A stretch of 64,000 bases of DNA, from positions 82,122,324-82,186,323 of the forward strand of contig CP136061.1 in assembly GCA_032622095.1 (NCBI GenBank), in the 5' to 3' direction. This stretch comes from Siphonodentalium dalli (Eukaryota; Mollusca; Scaphopoda; Gadilida; Siphonodentaliidae). Numbering within the stretch: position 1 is the first letter of the stretch; every line of letters begins with the position of its first letter. Below, piece after piece: positions 40,296 to 50,794 of the stretch. The translations under genes and the position numbers were made by a program. The notes beneath the pieces are model-generated. The model did not search any database, was not told where the DNA came from, and saw only the letters and a program-made list of their open reading frames with translations.

Positions 40296-41054
40296 ACTTT
40301 TTTTAAGCATCTTCTCCTCTGAAACCATCATACCGAATTGGTTCATATTTGGTGTGGATGTTCCCTAGGTGACTCTCATTCAGATTTGTTCAAATGAGGT
40401 CACCAAGTCAAATAGTTTTGATGTCAGGACCATAACTATTTTTCCACATAGTAATTCTTAAAACGACTTCTTTTCTGAAGTTGTCGGGCCGAATGGGTTC
40501 ATATTTGGTATGAGGGTACCTTGGGTGACTGTGGTTCAGATTTGTTCAAATGAGGTCACTGTGTCGAATGTTGGCGGAGCCAGTGACATAACTAAAACAA
40601 AAAAAAAAACCCAAAAAAAATATTCAGATTTAACTCCTTGCTCAATTTAACACACAAAAGTTTTTTAATAATTTTTTTTTTATAACATCTTATAAAATTT
40701 GAAAAACTCACATAATTATAACATCCTCTGAGTTATGAAACTTCAGTCTTCAATGAAATCACAGAAACTTTCCATTACCCACCCCCCACCCTCACATGAC
40801 CCAGGACCCCACCCTGCCAACAGCCCCTTCACCCATATCATATCACAACTTACCTCTCTCCAGAAGCAGTTATTATATCTGCCAATATTATATCTACAAG
40901 AGGACTCAGCTTCAGAGTCACACAGTCAGGTCATTAATTGAGATCAGAATGACAGATTAGAGATTAGAATGTTATTGGACAGGTTTGTGTAAACACTGCA
41001 CTAGCAATGGTGCTTGTTGTTATTATCAAATTAAAACAAAATTATTTTCTCAAG

Positions 41055-41315
41055 CCTGAATTTAGTGTGTCTGACATTTGCAGAATGAGGTCCCCAGGGG
41101 GTGATTTAGTGTTGCTACCCTGTACAGCAGGCTAGAATCACCAACTTCAACAGTAGAACTTCAATCTGTTTCTAGGTTTCCCATGGCAGTTGAGGCCTAA
41201 TCAGACTGAGTGTGAATTCAGTGATGCTAGCCTGCCTTGCGGAATAGTGTCATTCAATTCACCTTTTGGGGACCTCATTCTGCAAATGTCAGACACTAAA
41301 TTCAGGCTGGCTGTT
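41055..41315. mobile_element. CAGAATGAGG-family element
   Basis: TGTCTGACATTTGCAGAATG to CATTCTGCAAATGTCAGACA, with two internal hairpins; short form. Confidence 0.75.
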
Positions 41316-41729
41316 TCATATTATTTTCTTAACCACCACTTATCCAGGTGTCCAGGTGAAGAAAAATTGGGGGGTATATTGGATTGAATTTGTCTTCTGT
41401 CTGTCAGGCAGTCCTTCTATCCATCTATCTGTTGGGATGTCTATCCATCTGTCTTTCAACAATTGTTTTCTTCTCCATATTAAAGACCAAATGTGTTTAT
41501 ATATTTTGGTGTGCATGTTCCCTAGGTGACTCACAATCAGATTTGTTCAAATAAGTTCATCAGATCAAATACATGTAGGTGCAAAGCCAGGACCATAACT
41601 GTTTCCCGCCATAGTAATTTTTAAAACAATTTCTTCTCAAGAACCATTGGGCCTATATAGCTTATATTTGGTATGGAGGGGCCTTGGGTGACCGGGGTTC
41701 AGATTTGTTCAAATGGGGTCATTTTTAGG

Positions 41730-41850
41730 AAAAGAGGCCCCCAGAGGGTGAGGTGAATTCAGTGATGCTAGCCCACCTTGCGGAATAGTGTCATTAAATT
41801 CGCCGTTTGGGGACCTCATTCTGCAAAGGTCAGACACACTTAATACAGGC
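41730..41850. mobile_element. CAGAATGAGG-family fragment
   Basis: One hairpin, from GGCCCCCAGAGGGTGAG to TTTGGGGACCTCATTCTG, followed by AAAGGTCAGACACACTTAAT. Confidence 0.65.
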
Positions 41851-41864
41851 TTGCTGTTCCAAAA

Positions 41865-42520
41865 TTATTTTCTTAACCACCACTTATCCAGGTGAAATCA
41901 TACCCTTATTTTTCAAAGAAAAATGGGGGGGGGGTATATTGAATATTGGGGGGTATATTGATATTACTAGATAAATGGATCTCATAGATGGGGATTCACA
42001 TTTGTTCTAATAGGGGCAGAGATAAGAGATTTAACTCTCCTCTATGCTGTTTGGTACTGGTATAATAATATTGATTTCCAGGCAGCCTGGGTGGGGGCAA
42101 CATTTGAGGCAATGGGTAGTGAGTGAAGAGGGGGTGGAGTTTTGGCCCCCTACTTTAATCAAAATTTAAACAGTTGAAAATTTCATGCCTGATACAACAT
42201 TAGTTGTAGATTAGATGTTCACACCAAAATATTTCATGCCTGATACAACATTAGTTGTAGATTTTCCAATATTATTTTCTAACCACCACATGACCTTATT
42301 TTTCAAAGAAAATTTGGGGGGGGGGGGGGTATATAGGATATTGGGGGGTATATTGATATTACTAGATGAATTGATCTCATAGTTGGGGATTTACATTTGG
42401 CAATGGGGAGGGAGTGTAGAGGGGGTGGAGTTTTGACCCCCTACCTTGATAAAAATAAAAACAGTTGAAAATTTCATGCCTGATACAACATTAGTTGTAG
42501 ATTAGATGTTCACACTAAAA
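41865..42520 (+). repeat. Tandem duplication of ~380 bases with G runs
   Basis: 41865-42240 and 42245-42520 share, in order, 'accaccac', a run of 10-13 G, GGTATATTGATATTACTAG, GAGGGGGTGGAGTTTTG and ATACAACATTAGTTGTAG. The second copy is shorter. Confidence 0.75.
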
Positions 42521-43439
42521 ATCGGTTGGAACTGTTTTCATAGTTTGGTTTAATTCTCCAACATGTATGTTTTTAAATCACCAGTCCATATATGTTCCTA
42601 CTTCAGGTTAAACTGTTGGACAGAATTGGCCACAAATTTTAACTTTATGGGGTTGTCAGGTTGGTAATTTTCAAATGAGGTCACCTGGTCAAATAGGGGC
42701 CAAGCGAAGGACAGTTTTCCTCTTAATATGCTTCCTTCACAAGGACCATCAGGTCTATTTTACTGATATTTAGTATGAAGGGTTCTTTGGTGTATGGGAT
42801 TCAAATTTATTCAGATGGGGTCACCAGGTTAAATAGGGTGGGACCAGGGACATAACTGTATGTTTCTATAGTAATACTTAAAATGTCTTCTCAAGATAGG
42901 TTGGACTATTTAGCTTACATATAGTATGGAGGATCCTTTAGTGTCTGAGATTCAGATTTGTTAACATGAGGTCAACCTGTTAAGAAATGACGGGGCTATG
43001 GGGACTTAACACTTTTGTGTCTAATAAAATCATTAAAATACAAAATTCATTAAAACATCTACCTTGGAACTACCTGACTGATTAATCTGACATACATGTA
43101 TGGTGTTTTGGGTCCATGGATAATTGGGCTTCAAACATGTCTAAATGGTTTTATAAAAAGGCGCTTGTGAGATTTGAAATTTCCAACAATTGAGAAAGTT
43201 TGAGATGTCGGTTGTGAAATTCCAACCTAAGACTTGGGAGTCTGGAGCCCGGTCGGGAGGGGACTTGTTGAGCTGGAGGAGGGGGTGGGGTGATCAGTAG
43301 TGTACAGTTGGTAAATTCAAGGTAGATATTCACCGATCTACATGCATGAAGCCTCTCTAGCCACATATCCTGTTTAGATCTACTTCTTTTAAAATGATTA
43401 TGAAAAGTTCTGACTGTTGTGGTCTCCAGAGTCCCTGTC

Positions 43440-44290
43440 TTATCAGTCTTTGTAGTCTGGTGAGCGACCCCACAGTCTTTGACTGTCTTGTTGTGTATAT
43501 ACAATGTATATAAGGTGGTAGTATTCTGCTTGGAATTCAATAAGTTTGGCTTTTATGAGGTTCCAATTGGCTTTGTTGTACAGTGTGATCTTTCTTTTAT
43601 GTGGTAGTGTCGGTGTGGATTTAATACTGAACTCATGGTAGAGAATGTCATGATCTGAGTTACCGAGGCTAGGTAGAGTTTTTATGTTATGAATAAGGCT
43701 GGGTTGGTTGAGGAAGAACAGATCTAGGGTGTTGTTGAGTCGTGTGGGTATTTTGACGACTTGTTCTAAGCCTTTTTCCTCTATGATGTCTATGAATTCG
43801 GTGTATAGAGGGGGGCAGCTACAGCCTGCTAGGATGTCATTTTTATCCCAGTCATATTTCAGTTTGGGAGGTTGAAGTCCCCTAAAATCCATATGTGGTT
43901 ATTTAGAGGGACTCTGTTTAAGGAGGTAGCTAGCTCATTAATGTTGTTGGGGTCATTTTCGGATGGGTTATAGTATGATGCAATCGAGATGTGCTTCGTA
44001 CCAGGTTACTGGTATCATGGTTTTTGTCAATACTATTTCGCAGTCTGTATCTAGTTCAGGTTGATCAACAGATAACAGGTCTTTATTGGTGGCAAGAAAG
44101 ACACCCCTCCTTTCTGATCACTTCTGCGATATTTCCTGTAGATGTTGTGTGTATCGGTTGGAAAGATCTCCTGAAGAGTCCTTGATGTCGGGACTGAGCC
44201 ATGATTCAGTGCCAGCTAGTATATTTGGCTTGACTTTGTCAATTACTAGCTGGAGGTCCGGACCCTTTTGTCTGATGGACTGGCAAATTC
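43440..44290 (-). pseudogene. LINE apurinic endonuclease domain, broken
   Basis: Across frames, and in order, one reads GTESWL, GVFLAT, SYYNPSEN, then GDFNLPKLKYDW and LEQVVKIPTRLNNTLDLFF, followed by SLGNSDHDILYHEF. These are the AP-endonuclease motifs, ending in the catalytic SDH. At least two frame changes lie between 43870 and 44200. The open part is 43892-43443, and its last ~25 codons no longer look like LINE. Confidence 0.8.
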
Positions 44291-44547
44291 ACACTCTAGA
44301 CACCCCATTATGCTTAGGCCTCATATTCGGGGAAGTATCTATAGTCTCAAATTAACATTGTTTTTAATTATGTATTCCCTTCTGGGAGTTTCTATATTCC
44401 CTACTTTACAGAAGATAAAATGCATAATTGAGGTGGCCGATTGATGAACATCACCAACTTCAACTGGGTAACTTCAATCTGATCCTATATAGGTCTACTA
44501 TGGTAGTTGAGGGCCGAAACATAATGAGGTAGCCCCCCCCCCCCCCC
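44285..44547. mobile_element. CAGAATGAGG-family fragment with a C15 run
   Basis: Middle part only: CCTCATATTCGGGGAAGTAT, ATAATTGAGGTGGCCGATTG, CAACTTCAACTGGG. It ends at ATAATGAGGTAG and then 15 C (44533-44547). Confidence 0.6.
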
Positions 44548-44548
44548 A

Positions 44549-45164
44549 CGTGCATTACGTCCCTGTTCCATAAATCTTACAGATCAAAATAACACAAACT
44601 TGTTTTTGGGCGAAATTCATCTTATTGGGCTGACTTCTATTTTATTGATCGCCGAACGTTTTCAGTACGTTGTGCAACGAACGAAGTACGAATTTCGCAA
44701 TAACGCATAACCAACGTCATTTCATCATCGCTTTTGTAACATTAGCAACGATATGTATTTGTTTATTTGGTAAGGATATATCAACCGTTAACTTAATAAT
44801 AGTGTTAGGACAGATTCATAATTTAATTCTAGTCGGATACGAATTAACACACTTTGTTAGATTTGCTGACCAGTTTTTAAGGAACCAGGATTGATTGCCA
44901 GGAAGAATTTCAAATTCAAGAAAGAAAACTGTACCACGAAACTTCGAAAGATTGCTGTCTTGTTCATTGAACTTTTCGACAAAATCGGATCAGCAGAAAG
45001 TTGAAAAGGGTTCTAATCCAATTCAAGTCTGTTATTCTTTGTGCACTTTTTTTATATTTTGGATATCATTATTTGTCTTGCAATTAGATTATTCTCTGAT
45101 TTGTCAGGTATAAATTTGGCTGAATAATTTTTTGGCTTGTTAAAAGTTGTTTGCTTGATAAAAT
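44549..45164 (+). promoter_or_regulatory. Upstream region and 5' leader of the HEXIM-like gene
   Basis: About 600 bases between a C15 run (44533-44547) and the HEXIM start, without recognisable transposons. CACGTG, an E-box, lies directly after the C run. A 74-codon ORF (44670-44894) has no recognisable family and is taken as leader. No clear TATA box. Confidence 0.4.
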
Positions 45165-46028
45165 ATGAAATCAGAAGATTGTAAACTCGCTGGATCAACT
45201 GAGGTGACTTCGTTCGAGAATCAAGAGCATGACGTACATGTACATGTAGGTAGAGAGAGCATGTCATTGCCACTGGATTCGTATGCCGTGGAGACAAGTC
45301 TACATGTAGACGTGTTTGAGTATCCGAATAATGCTTGTCGGAGAAAAACTAGGCGTGGGAAGAAGAGACCAAGAAATGTTATGCCAAAGAAACCATATTC
45401 AGAAGATTTTGATATCAATTGCTACAATAAAACCCACAGAAGAAAACCAATCTTAAGACCATTTGGAAGTCCGAAAGCTCCAGAAAATTATACGCAATAC
45501 ATAATGGAGCAGTACAACAGCCCCATTTCCGAAGATATTGGCGATACATTTGAAGATTCAACTATAGACATTGCAGATACCTGTAGATTGACAGATGGTG
45601 AGGTGTCGCCGAATGCTTCTTTTTATGAACCCGACCAAGAGAAGAAGTCTAGTCAAATTAAACATAGATCTGACAGTTTGTATTCACCAGGATCAAATCC
45701 ACCTGACTCGCCATCATTTTTCGATAAACCAATTCACTCATTTGGTGATCTCAATGAAAATTCTTATGAACCGGTCGAGGAATACCATAATGCATTATTT
45801 GAATTCAGTAGGAATGAATTTGATATTGCTTTCGATGCTCGACGCGCCGAGGACCTTTCTAAAATGTCACAAGCTGACTTAGTTGATAAAATTAAACTGT
45901 TGGAAGAGAAGTGTAGAAAATTGGAGGACGATTTCGATGACACATCTTGCACACATTGCAAAGTGTGCCAGACTGACAAAAATCAACAAATTCACAGGAG
46001 TTGCTCTCATTCGATTGGGAAAAGATGA
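45165..46028 (+). CDS. HEXIM: HEXIM1/2-like P-TEFb inhibitor, intronless, 287 aa
   Basis: HEXIM proteins bind 7SK snRNA through a basic motif and hold P-TEFb (CDK9/cyclin T) inactive in the nucleus. Landmarks in family order: a basic arginine-rich region at residues 59-72 (RRKTRRGKKRPR), a PYNT-equivalent region at 104-114 (KAPENYTQYIM; human APYNTTQFLM), an acidic stretch at 120-148, then FEFSRNEFDIAFDARRAEDL (212-231) leading into coiled coil LSKMSQADLVDKIKLLEEKC (231-250). This last part aligns with the human segment containing NMSKQELIKEYLELEKC. The start is fixed by an in-frame TAA just upstream. Human HEXIM1 is also intronless; HEXIM2 is 286 aa. Oddities are the shifted PYNT motif and a Cys/His-rich tail (residues 262-282) that I do not know from human HEXIM. 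Confidence 0.85.
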   Translation: MKSEDCKLAGSTEVTSFENQEHDVHVHVGRESMSLPLDSYAVETSLHVDVFEYPNNACRRKTRRGKKRPRNVMPKKPYSEDFDINCYNKTHRRKPILRPFGSPKAPENYTQYIMEQYNSPISEDIGDTFEDSTIDIADTCRLTDGEVSPNASFYEPDQEKKSSQIKHRSDSLYSPGSNPPDSPSFFDKPIHSFGDLNENSYEPVEEYHNALFEFSRNEFDIAFDARRAEDLSKMSQADLVDKIKLLEEKCRKLEDDFDDTSCTHCKVCQTDKNQQIHRSCSHSIGKR

Positions 46029-46671
46029 TTTTATTTATAGGTTATTAAAAAATTTACTAATACTGGAACTATTGTAAGATTTTATTCAGATTTTCTCAAT
46101 TCAAATATTGTTCCCAATTGATCATATTATCAAGAATTTTTTTTTTTCCAATCGGGCCAGATCTGGCCAAAAAAAAAAAATACCTGTGTTTAGAGTTACA
46201 CGTGTATGTTCTATTCTAAAATAATAGGATACCTGTAGGTAGTTATTTGTGGTAGGGAATTTTTTTTTCATATTATTTTATTCTGAATTCCATTGGGTAA
46301 TTGACAATTCAATCTACCGTACATACATGCAGCTTCAAAATTCAGATTAAATGAAAGATTCAATACTAAATTTTGTTATCTTGAATTAGTTAGAGCACTA
46401 GACTCATACAACTTATAAACATTTTTATAGGAGACCTGTTTGGAAATGGGTAAGATGCCCTTCCCATTGAAAAACAAAACAAAAACAGGGCTACCCGGTA
46501 TGTTTATTGCTCTGACTTACCACTGGGAACTTATTACATTGAGTCCAATTGATGGTTTAACCAGTTTTAGCAACTACTAGTACATGTACATGTATGTTTT
46601 AATGAAAATTTTAATTGATCAAATACTGACTGATAGGTATTTTGTCTACCACATACATGTATTAACCCTTT
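46029..46671 (+). other. HEXIM 3' flank
   Basis: AT-rich with no coding signal. ATTAAA 12-20 bases after the stop is a possible weak poly(A) signal. A small inverted repeat GGGCCAGATCTGGCC sits at 46154. Otherwise I see nothing. Confidence 0.35.
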
Positions 46672-47090
46672 ACCCAACAAACCGGCCAAAACCGGCCAAA
46701 TAAAGCTTCAACAGCCTAAAATATCTTCGGTCTGTCTCAATAGAACCATACAAATATGGATATCATTGGAACCGGCTCCTTGACCACATTGTGATGGTTA
46801 CAGTTATGCCCTGTGCCAATGCATTATCTTATATATGCGAGGCGACCATAGGTCGCCTCGCATATATAAGAGAATGCATTGGCCTAAAAAAAATCTTTTT
46901 TTACCATTTTTTTCTTACATTTTTTAACAATTTTTATAATATTTTTCTACCGGTACATTCTTTGACAATTTTATAATTTTTAATATGTTAAGCCAATGCA
47001 TTCTCTTATATATGCGAGGCGACCTATGGTCGACTCGCATATATAAGAGAATGCATTGGCACATGGCCGTTCTGTTGGGTAAAGGGTTAA
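46672..47090. mobile_element. TTAA-type MITE, family CCCTTTACCCAACA, copy 4
   Basis: TTAA on both sides. Hairpins at 46818-46882 and 46993-47062. The left hairpin has GAGGCGACC / GGTCGCCTC, so it is perfectly paired, unlike most copies. Lies 640 bases after the HEXIM stop. Confidence 0.85.
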
Positions 47091-48870
47091 GAGTTTTCAG
47101 GTCAGTGTGTGCCGAGACTATCGGCCTGTGTGGTCAAATTCCACACGGCTAAATGGAAATTCCAATGCATCGATGTAGTGGACAAATACAGTACATGTAC
47201 AGTAACCATTCAGAGGCTGATACGGTAGCTACTGCATGTACTACATGTAGTTAGCTCAATAGAATACATGTAAGCATAATACATGTACATGTACATGCAT
47301 TATCCAATTTTACACAAAATGTTAAATACATATCCACTATCCAGTGAGATTTCATTTTCCCATGCAAGCTATTACATGTACATGAACCGAACATGTGTTT
47401 GAATATTTGGCTATAATACCTTTTTAGCTGATAGCATTATCTCAGGACGATTACATGTAACTCAATCTTGACTTTCGAGTCACTGCTGACATGTTGTAGA
47501 CATGTCGGTGACTTATCAGTTGTTAATCTCTTATTCAACTAGAGTTGACATATTTTTGAAATTAGATAAACACAAACAGGAGATTTACCCTGGCTGCAAT
47601 TGGAACTATTATTTGATCAATTGCTGATATTAGCAAGCCTAGTTCCACATACATGTACTTGTAGGATAGTCACAATTCCATAATTTCTAACTATTTTCTG
47701 ATTAGTCTGTCAACCAGCTCAGCATTATTCCATACCACTTTTGTTAGTCTACTGGGGCAACGACTATTATACTAAATGATTACTTAAGCAGTTACCGGTA
47801 CTATAATATTATTTTGTTGAAAATATATGATTTCAGATTTTTTTTCTTCTAAAAATGTCCATGCCGCGTTCTTTCCGAATGGTGTCCAGAAGGAAGTTTT
47901 TTCACATCACTGTTCCATATGCAACATGCCATAGCTACTGAGGCCCACATGAGCTCCCAGTATTAAACATAAATATGGTGTTTTGTACAGTTATAATATG
48001 TTTTAAACGTTTCAAATGTCAAATACAGGCACAAAAGGTCTTTAGTAAAAAAAATTGCATGAGGTTGTAAAAAATGAAGACCCACCCACCCCGGCATACC
48101 TTCCAGCAAATTGTTATTACCCCCCCCTGAAAAACAGGTACTTTTTTTTTTGGCCTCAGTTACGATGTACCTTTGAATCTACAAATGTATACATGTATAC
48201 CGATGTGCCATTGTAATAGCAAAAGTAGGCTTGATGTTGTGAAACACTTAAATGTACAGTGCATGTACTAGTATAATAGTGATATGGTCCATACTAGTAC
48301 ATATACCGGTACTGTATTATGTGTGATGAGAATCCAACTTCATTCCCTAAACATGCCTAAAAAAAATGGGAACACAATGTACAGTACCGTGTAGCAGACA
48401 GTCTCAAACCATGCATGCCCATTGTATTGGGCGACACACCAGGACACCACTGAATTACCCTCATCCATGCAGTTGTGACACAGCGGTAATCCCTTTCACA
48501 TTTGCCTTTACTCTTGTGTCCCGAATAGACGAACATACTGTAATAGTAGAGCAGGACAGACAAACGGCAAATTTCAATAATAGTACTGACAGGAATAGAA
48601 AAAAAATCACTGTTTAGACCAAGAAGAATATTTAAATAATTTGCTTTCGTTCATACATGTACATGTACTAATATTCCACTTTTGGTTAGTTTTTTTCTGA
48701 TAGAACTTGGCATTAAATAACAATGATTGCATTCTAAAAATTTCTCTTTCAAAATTCAAATGTATGTTTTTATCGTGTTTTAGCCAGTTACTGTACATAC
48801 CGGTATAATCTTGTCAGTTTAAAATTAATGAAATTAAGAAATGTATAGACTGGAATAAGCTTCTACAGGT
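47091..48870. other. Intergenic sequence rich in ACATGTA words
   Basis: TACATGTA/ACATGTAC words cluster at 47190-47310 and 47380-47400. No gene or element recognised. Confidence 0.5.
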
Positions 48871-48877
48871 ACAGTAC

Positions 48878-49325
48878 CAGCCCTGGGAATTAGCCTAGGC
48901 AATGCCTAGGTAAAAGCAGAGGCAAAATCAGTTTGCCTAGGTAAAACAAGTTCATTGGGTTACTAAAATTGATTTGTGTCTTATCAGAAATAGAACCTCT
49001 TTAGCCAAAATGACTTCCTTAAATCACTCTTTACATATATTGTCCTAAAATTGTTTCCATGGCACTGGGCCATGAACTAGCTACCCATAAGGGCACTAGT
49101 TTTGGAGATGATTTGTGGAATGTATATACATGACGTATATGATGAGTAGTGGCCTGGAAATGTTCTCCAAAATAACTAGCTTTCAGGTTATTATTGAATC
49201 ATATTGATTTGAGATGGCAATATTGTTCCAAAATTGCATAGGTAAAATCTGTTTTTGCCTAGGCCAATTTCTTTCACCTAGGCAAAAATATTGCCTAGGT
49301 AAATTTTGCTTAATTCCCAGGGCTG
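48878..49325. mobile_element. Inverted-repeat element with CAGCCCTGGGAATTA ends
   Basis: 15-bp perfect ends and CAGTAC directly repeated outside both ends (48872-48877, 49326-49331). GCCTAGG words occur repeatedly inside. A solitary end of the same kind is at 63522-63536. Confidence 0.8.
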
Positions 49326-49436
49326 CAGTACATTGTAGGTTACATTCCATGAATGACAAACATGTACTGGGGCCATCAACTTAACCCTTCCATGACCAGA
49401 TCTTCCTGACATTTTGCGAAAACCCTTGCCAATGCA

Positions 49437-49826
49437 TTAACCCTTTACCCAACAAACCGGCCAAATAAAGCTGCAACAGCCTAAATTATCTTGGGTCTGT
49501 CTCAATAAAACCATACAAATATGGATATCATTGGAACCGGCTCATTGACCACATTGTGATGGTTACAGTTATGCCCCGTGCCAATGCATTCTCTTATATA
49601 TGCGAGTCGACCATAGGTCGCCTCGCATATATAAGAGAATGCATTGGCCTAAAAAAAATCTTTTTTTAACACTTTTTACTATTTTTTCTTACATTCTTTA
49701 ACAATTTTATTATTTTTAATGAGTTAAGCCAATGCATTCTCTTATATATGCGAGGCGACCTATGGTCGACTCGCATATATAAGAGAATGCATTGGCACAG
49801 GGCCCTTCTGTTGGGTAAAGGGTTAA
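49437..49826. mobile_element. TTAA-type MITE, family CCCTTTACCCAACA, copy 5 (nested)
   Basis: TTAA on both sides. The left flank (49382-49436) is the beginning of a CCCTTTCATGA-family element that stops within its own hairpin word CCAATGCATT. The right flank resumes TTCTCTTATATATGTGAGTC, so this copy landed inside the other element's hairpin. Confidence 0.8.
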
Positions 49827-50070
49827 TTCTCTTATATATGTGAGTCGCCATTGGGGCCATCATCATGACATGAGAGTACATATGTTGTTCATTTTTTTTA
49901 TCTCTGGCTAAAAGACATTGTGTCCAGGCCGACCGATAGTAAATTTCTATATCGTGAGGTATTTTGTCACCTGCTGACCTGGGAATAAGCATTATAAAAG
50001 TATGGCCTGCCTTTGAATTTCCAAACCTGTGTTCAAAATAAAACTTCTATTACATTGCTACAGGTTGTAT

Positions 50071-50224
50071 TGACTCTTTCATGATGGGAGCTGTGCATTG
50101 TACATTGTACCTGTATTCTCTTTATATGGGCGACTACATGTATTTATGGGAGACTCCCATAAGAGAATACATTGGCACAGTGTTTTCGCAAAATTTCAGG
50201 AAGCTCCAGTCATTGAAGGGTTAA
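50071..50224. mobile_element. Short CCCTTTCATGA-family MITE
   Basis: Left end CTCTTTCATGATGGGAGCTG, right end AGCTCCAGTCATTGAAGGGTTAA, with a single hairpin between. Confidence 0.65.
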
Positions 50225-50378
50225 TAATGTATTACTTTAAGTTTAATCATACATGTATACAGTGTACCATGATCCCATGGACCAATGGATATGTGAAGAA
50301 GATAATTAAAATACGTAACATACATGTACATGAAGTAATAATTTAGAGTTATGATGAGGTCGACATAAGTGGGGTACA

Positions 50379-50762
50379 TTGAAGGCACGGATGGCCTTCG
50401 TGGTGAGTTTGTTGTTAAAATAGTCATGCCCGTTAAAACTGCCATAACCAGAAAGAATATTAATCATAGACATATTTTGTTCTTATACCAATCATAAATA
50501 TTGCGTAAATAGTATGTTATTGTCAAGTTCATACGCTGTGTTATGTAAACAAAAGCAAGGTTCTGTAACATTTTTGGCTTTTGTTGAACTTTACATAACA
50601 AAGCATACAAACTTTACAATAACATACTATTTACGTGATATTTATGAATGGTATAAGAACAAAATCTGCCTATATTTTAATATTCTTTCTGTTTATGGCG
50701 GTTTTAACAGATGTGACTATTTTAACAGCAATACCCACCACGAAGGTCATTCATGCCTTTAA
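50379..50762. mobile_element. Foldback element, GAAGGCACGGATGGCCTTCG end
   Basis: ~190-bp arms: GTTAAAACTGCCATAACCAG and GTAAATAGTATGTTATTGT on the left, complements on the right. Confidence 0.75.
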
Positions 50763-50794
50763 GAAGGGTATAAAAAGAAGAGGAAGTCCTTTAT

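Larger units (their letters stand above)
40165..43520 (+). mobile_element. Repeat block inserted in the LINE, beginning AGCTCACCTGAGACGAAG
   Basis: The left edge has an 8-bp minisatellite of GTCCGTCT units (40220-40295). Repeated statements of the form 'catatttggt ... ggttcagatttgttcaaatg(a/g)ggtcac' then recur about every 150-250 bases (40350, 40520, 41530, 41700, 42680, 42800, 42960). I recall starts of this kind from lophotrochozoan genomes, but the superfamily is not determined. CAGAATGAGG-family insertions (41060-41310, 41730-41850) are nested inside. The right edge is approximate. Confidence 0.5.
37985..44290 (-). mobile_element. Degraded non-LTR retrotransposon (CR1/Jockey-like LINE) split by another repeat
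   Basis: On the minus strand the element runs from endonuclease remnants (44290-43520) through a foreign block (about 43520-40165) to the linker, reverse transcriptase and C-terminal part (40165-38104), then a T-rich stretch (A-rich on the element strand) near 37985-38020. Frameshifts and stops show it is dead. The clade is judged only from motif style. Confidence 0.8.

Noticed and set aside
43151-43540. 129-codon proline-rich ORF next to the LINE endonuclease
   Set aside because: Not alignable to LINE linker sequence or any domain I know; probably noise in the inserted block.
44670-44894. 74-codon ORF upstream of HEXIM as a separate gene
   Set aside because: No recognisable domain and inside the probable leader or promoter.
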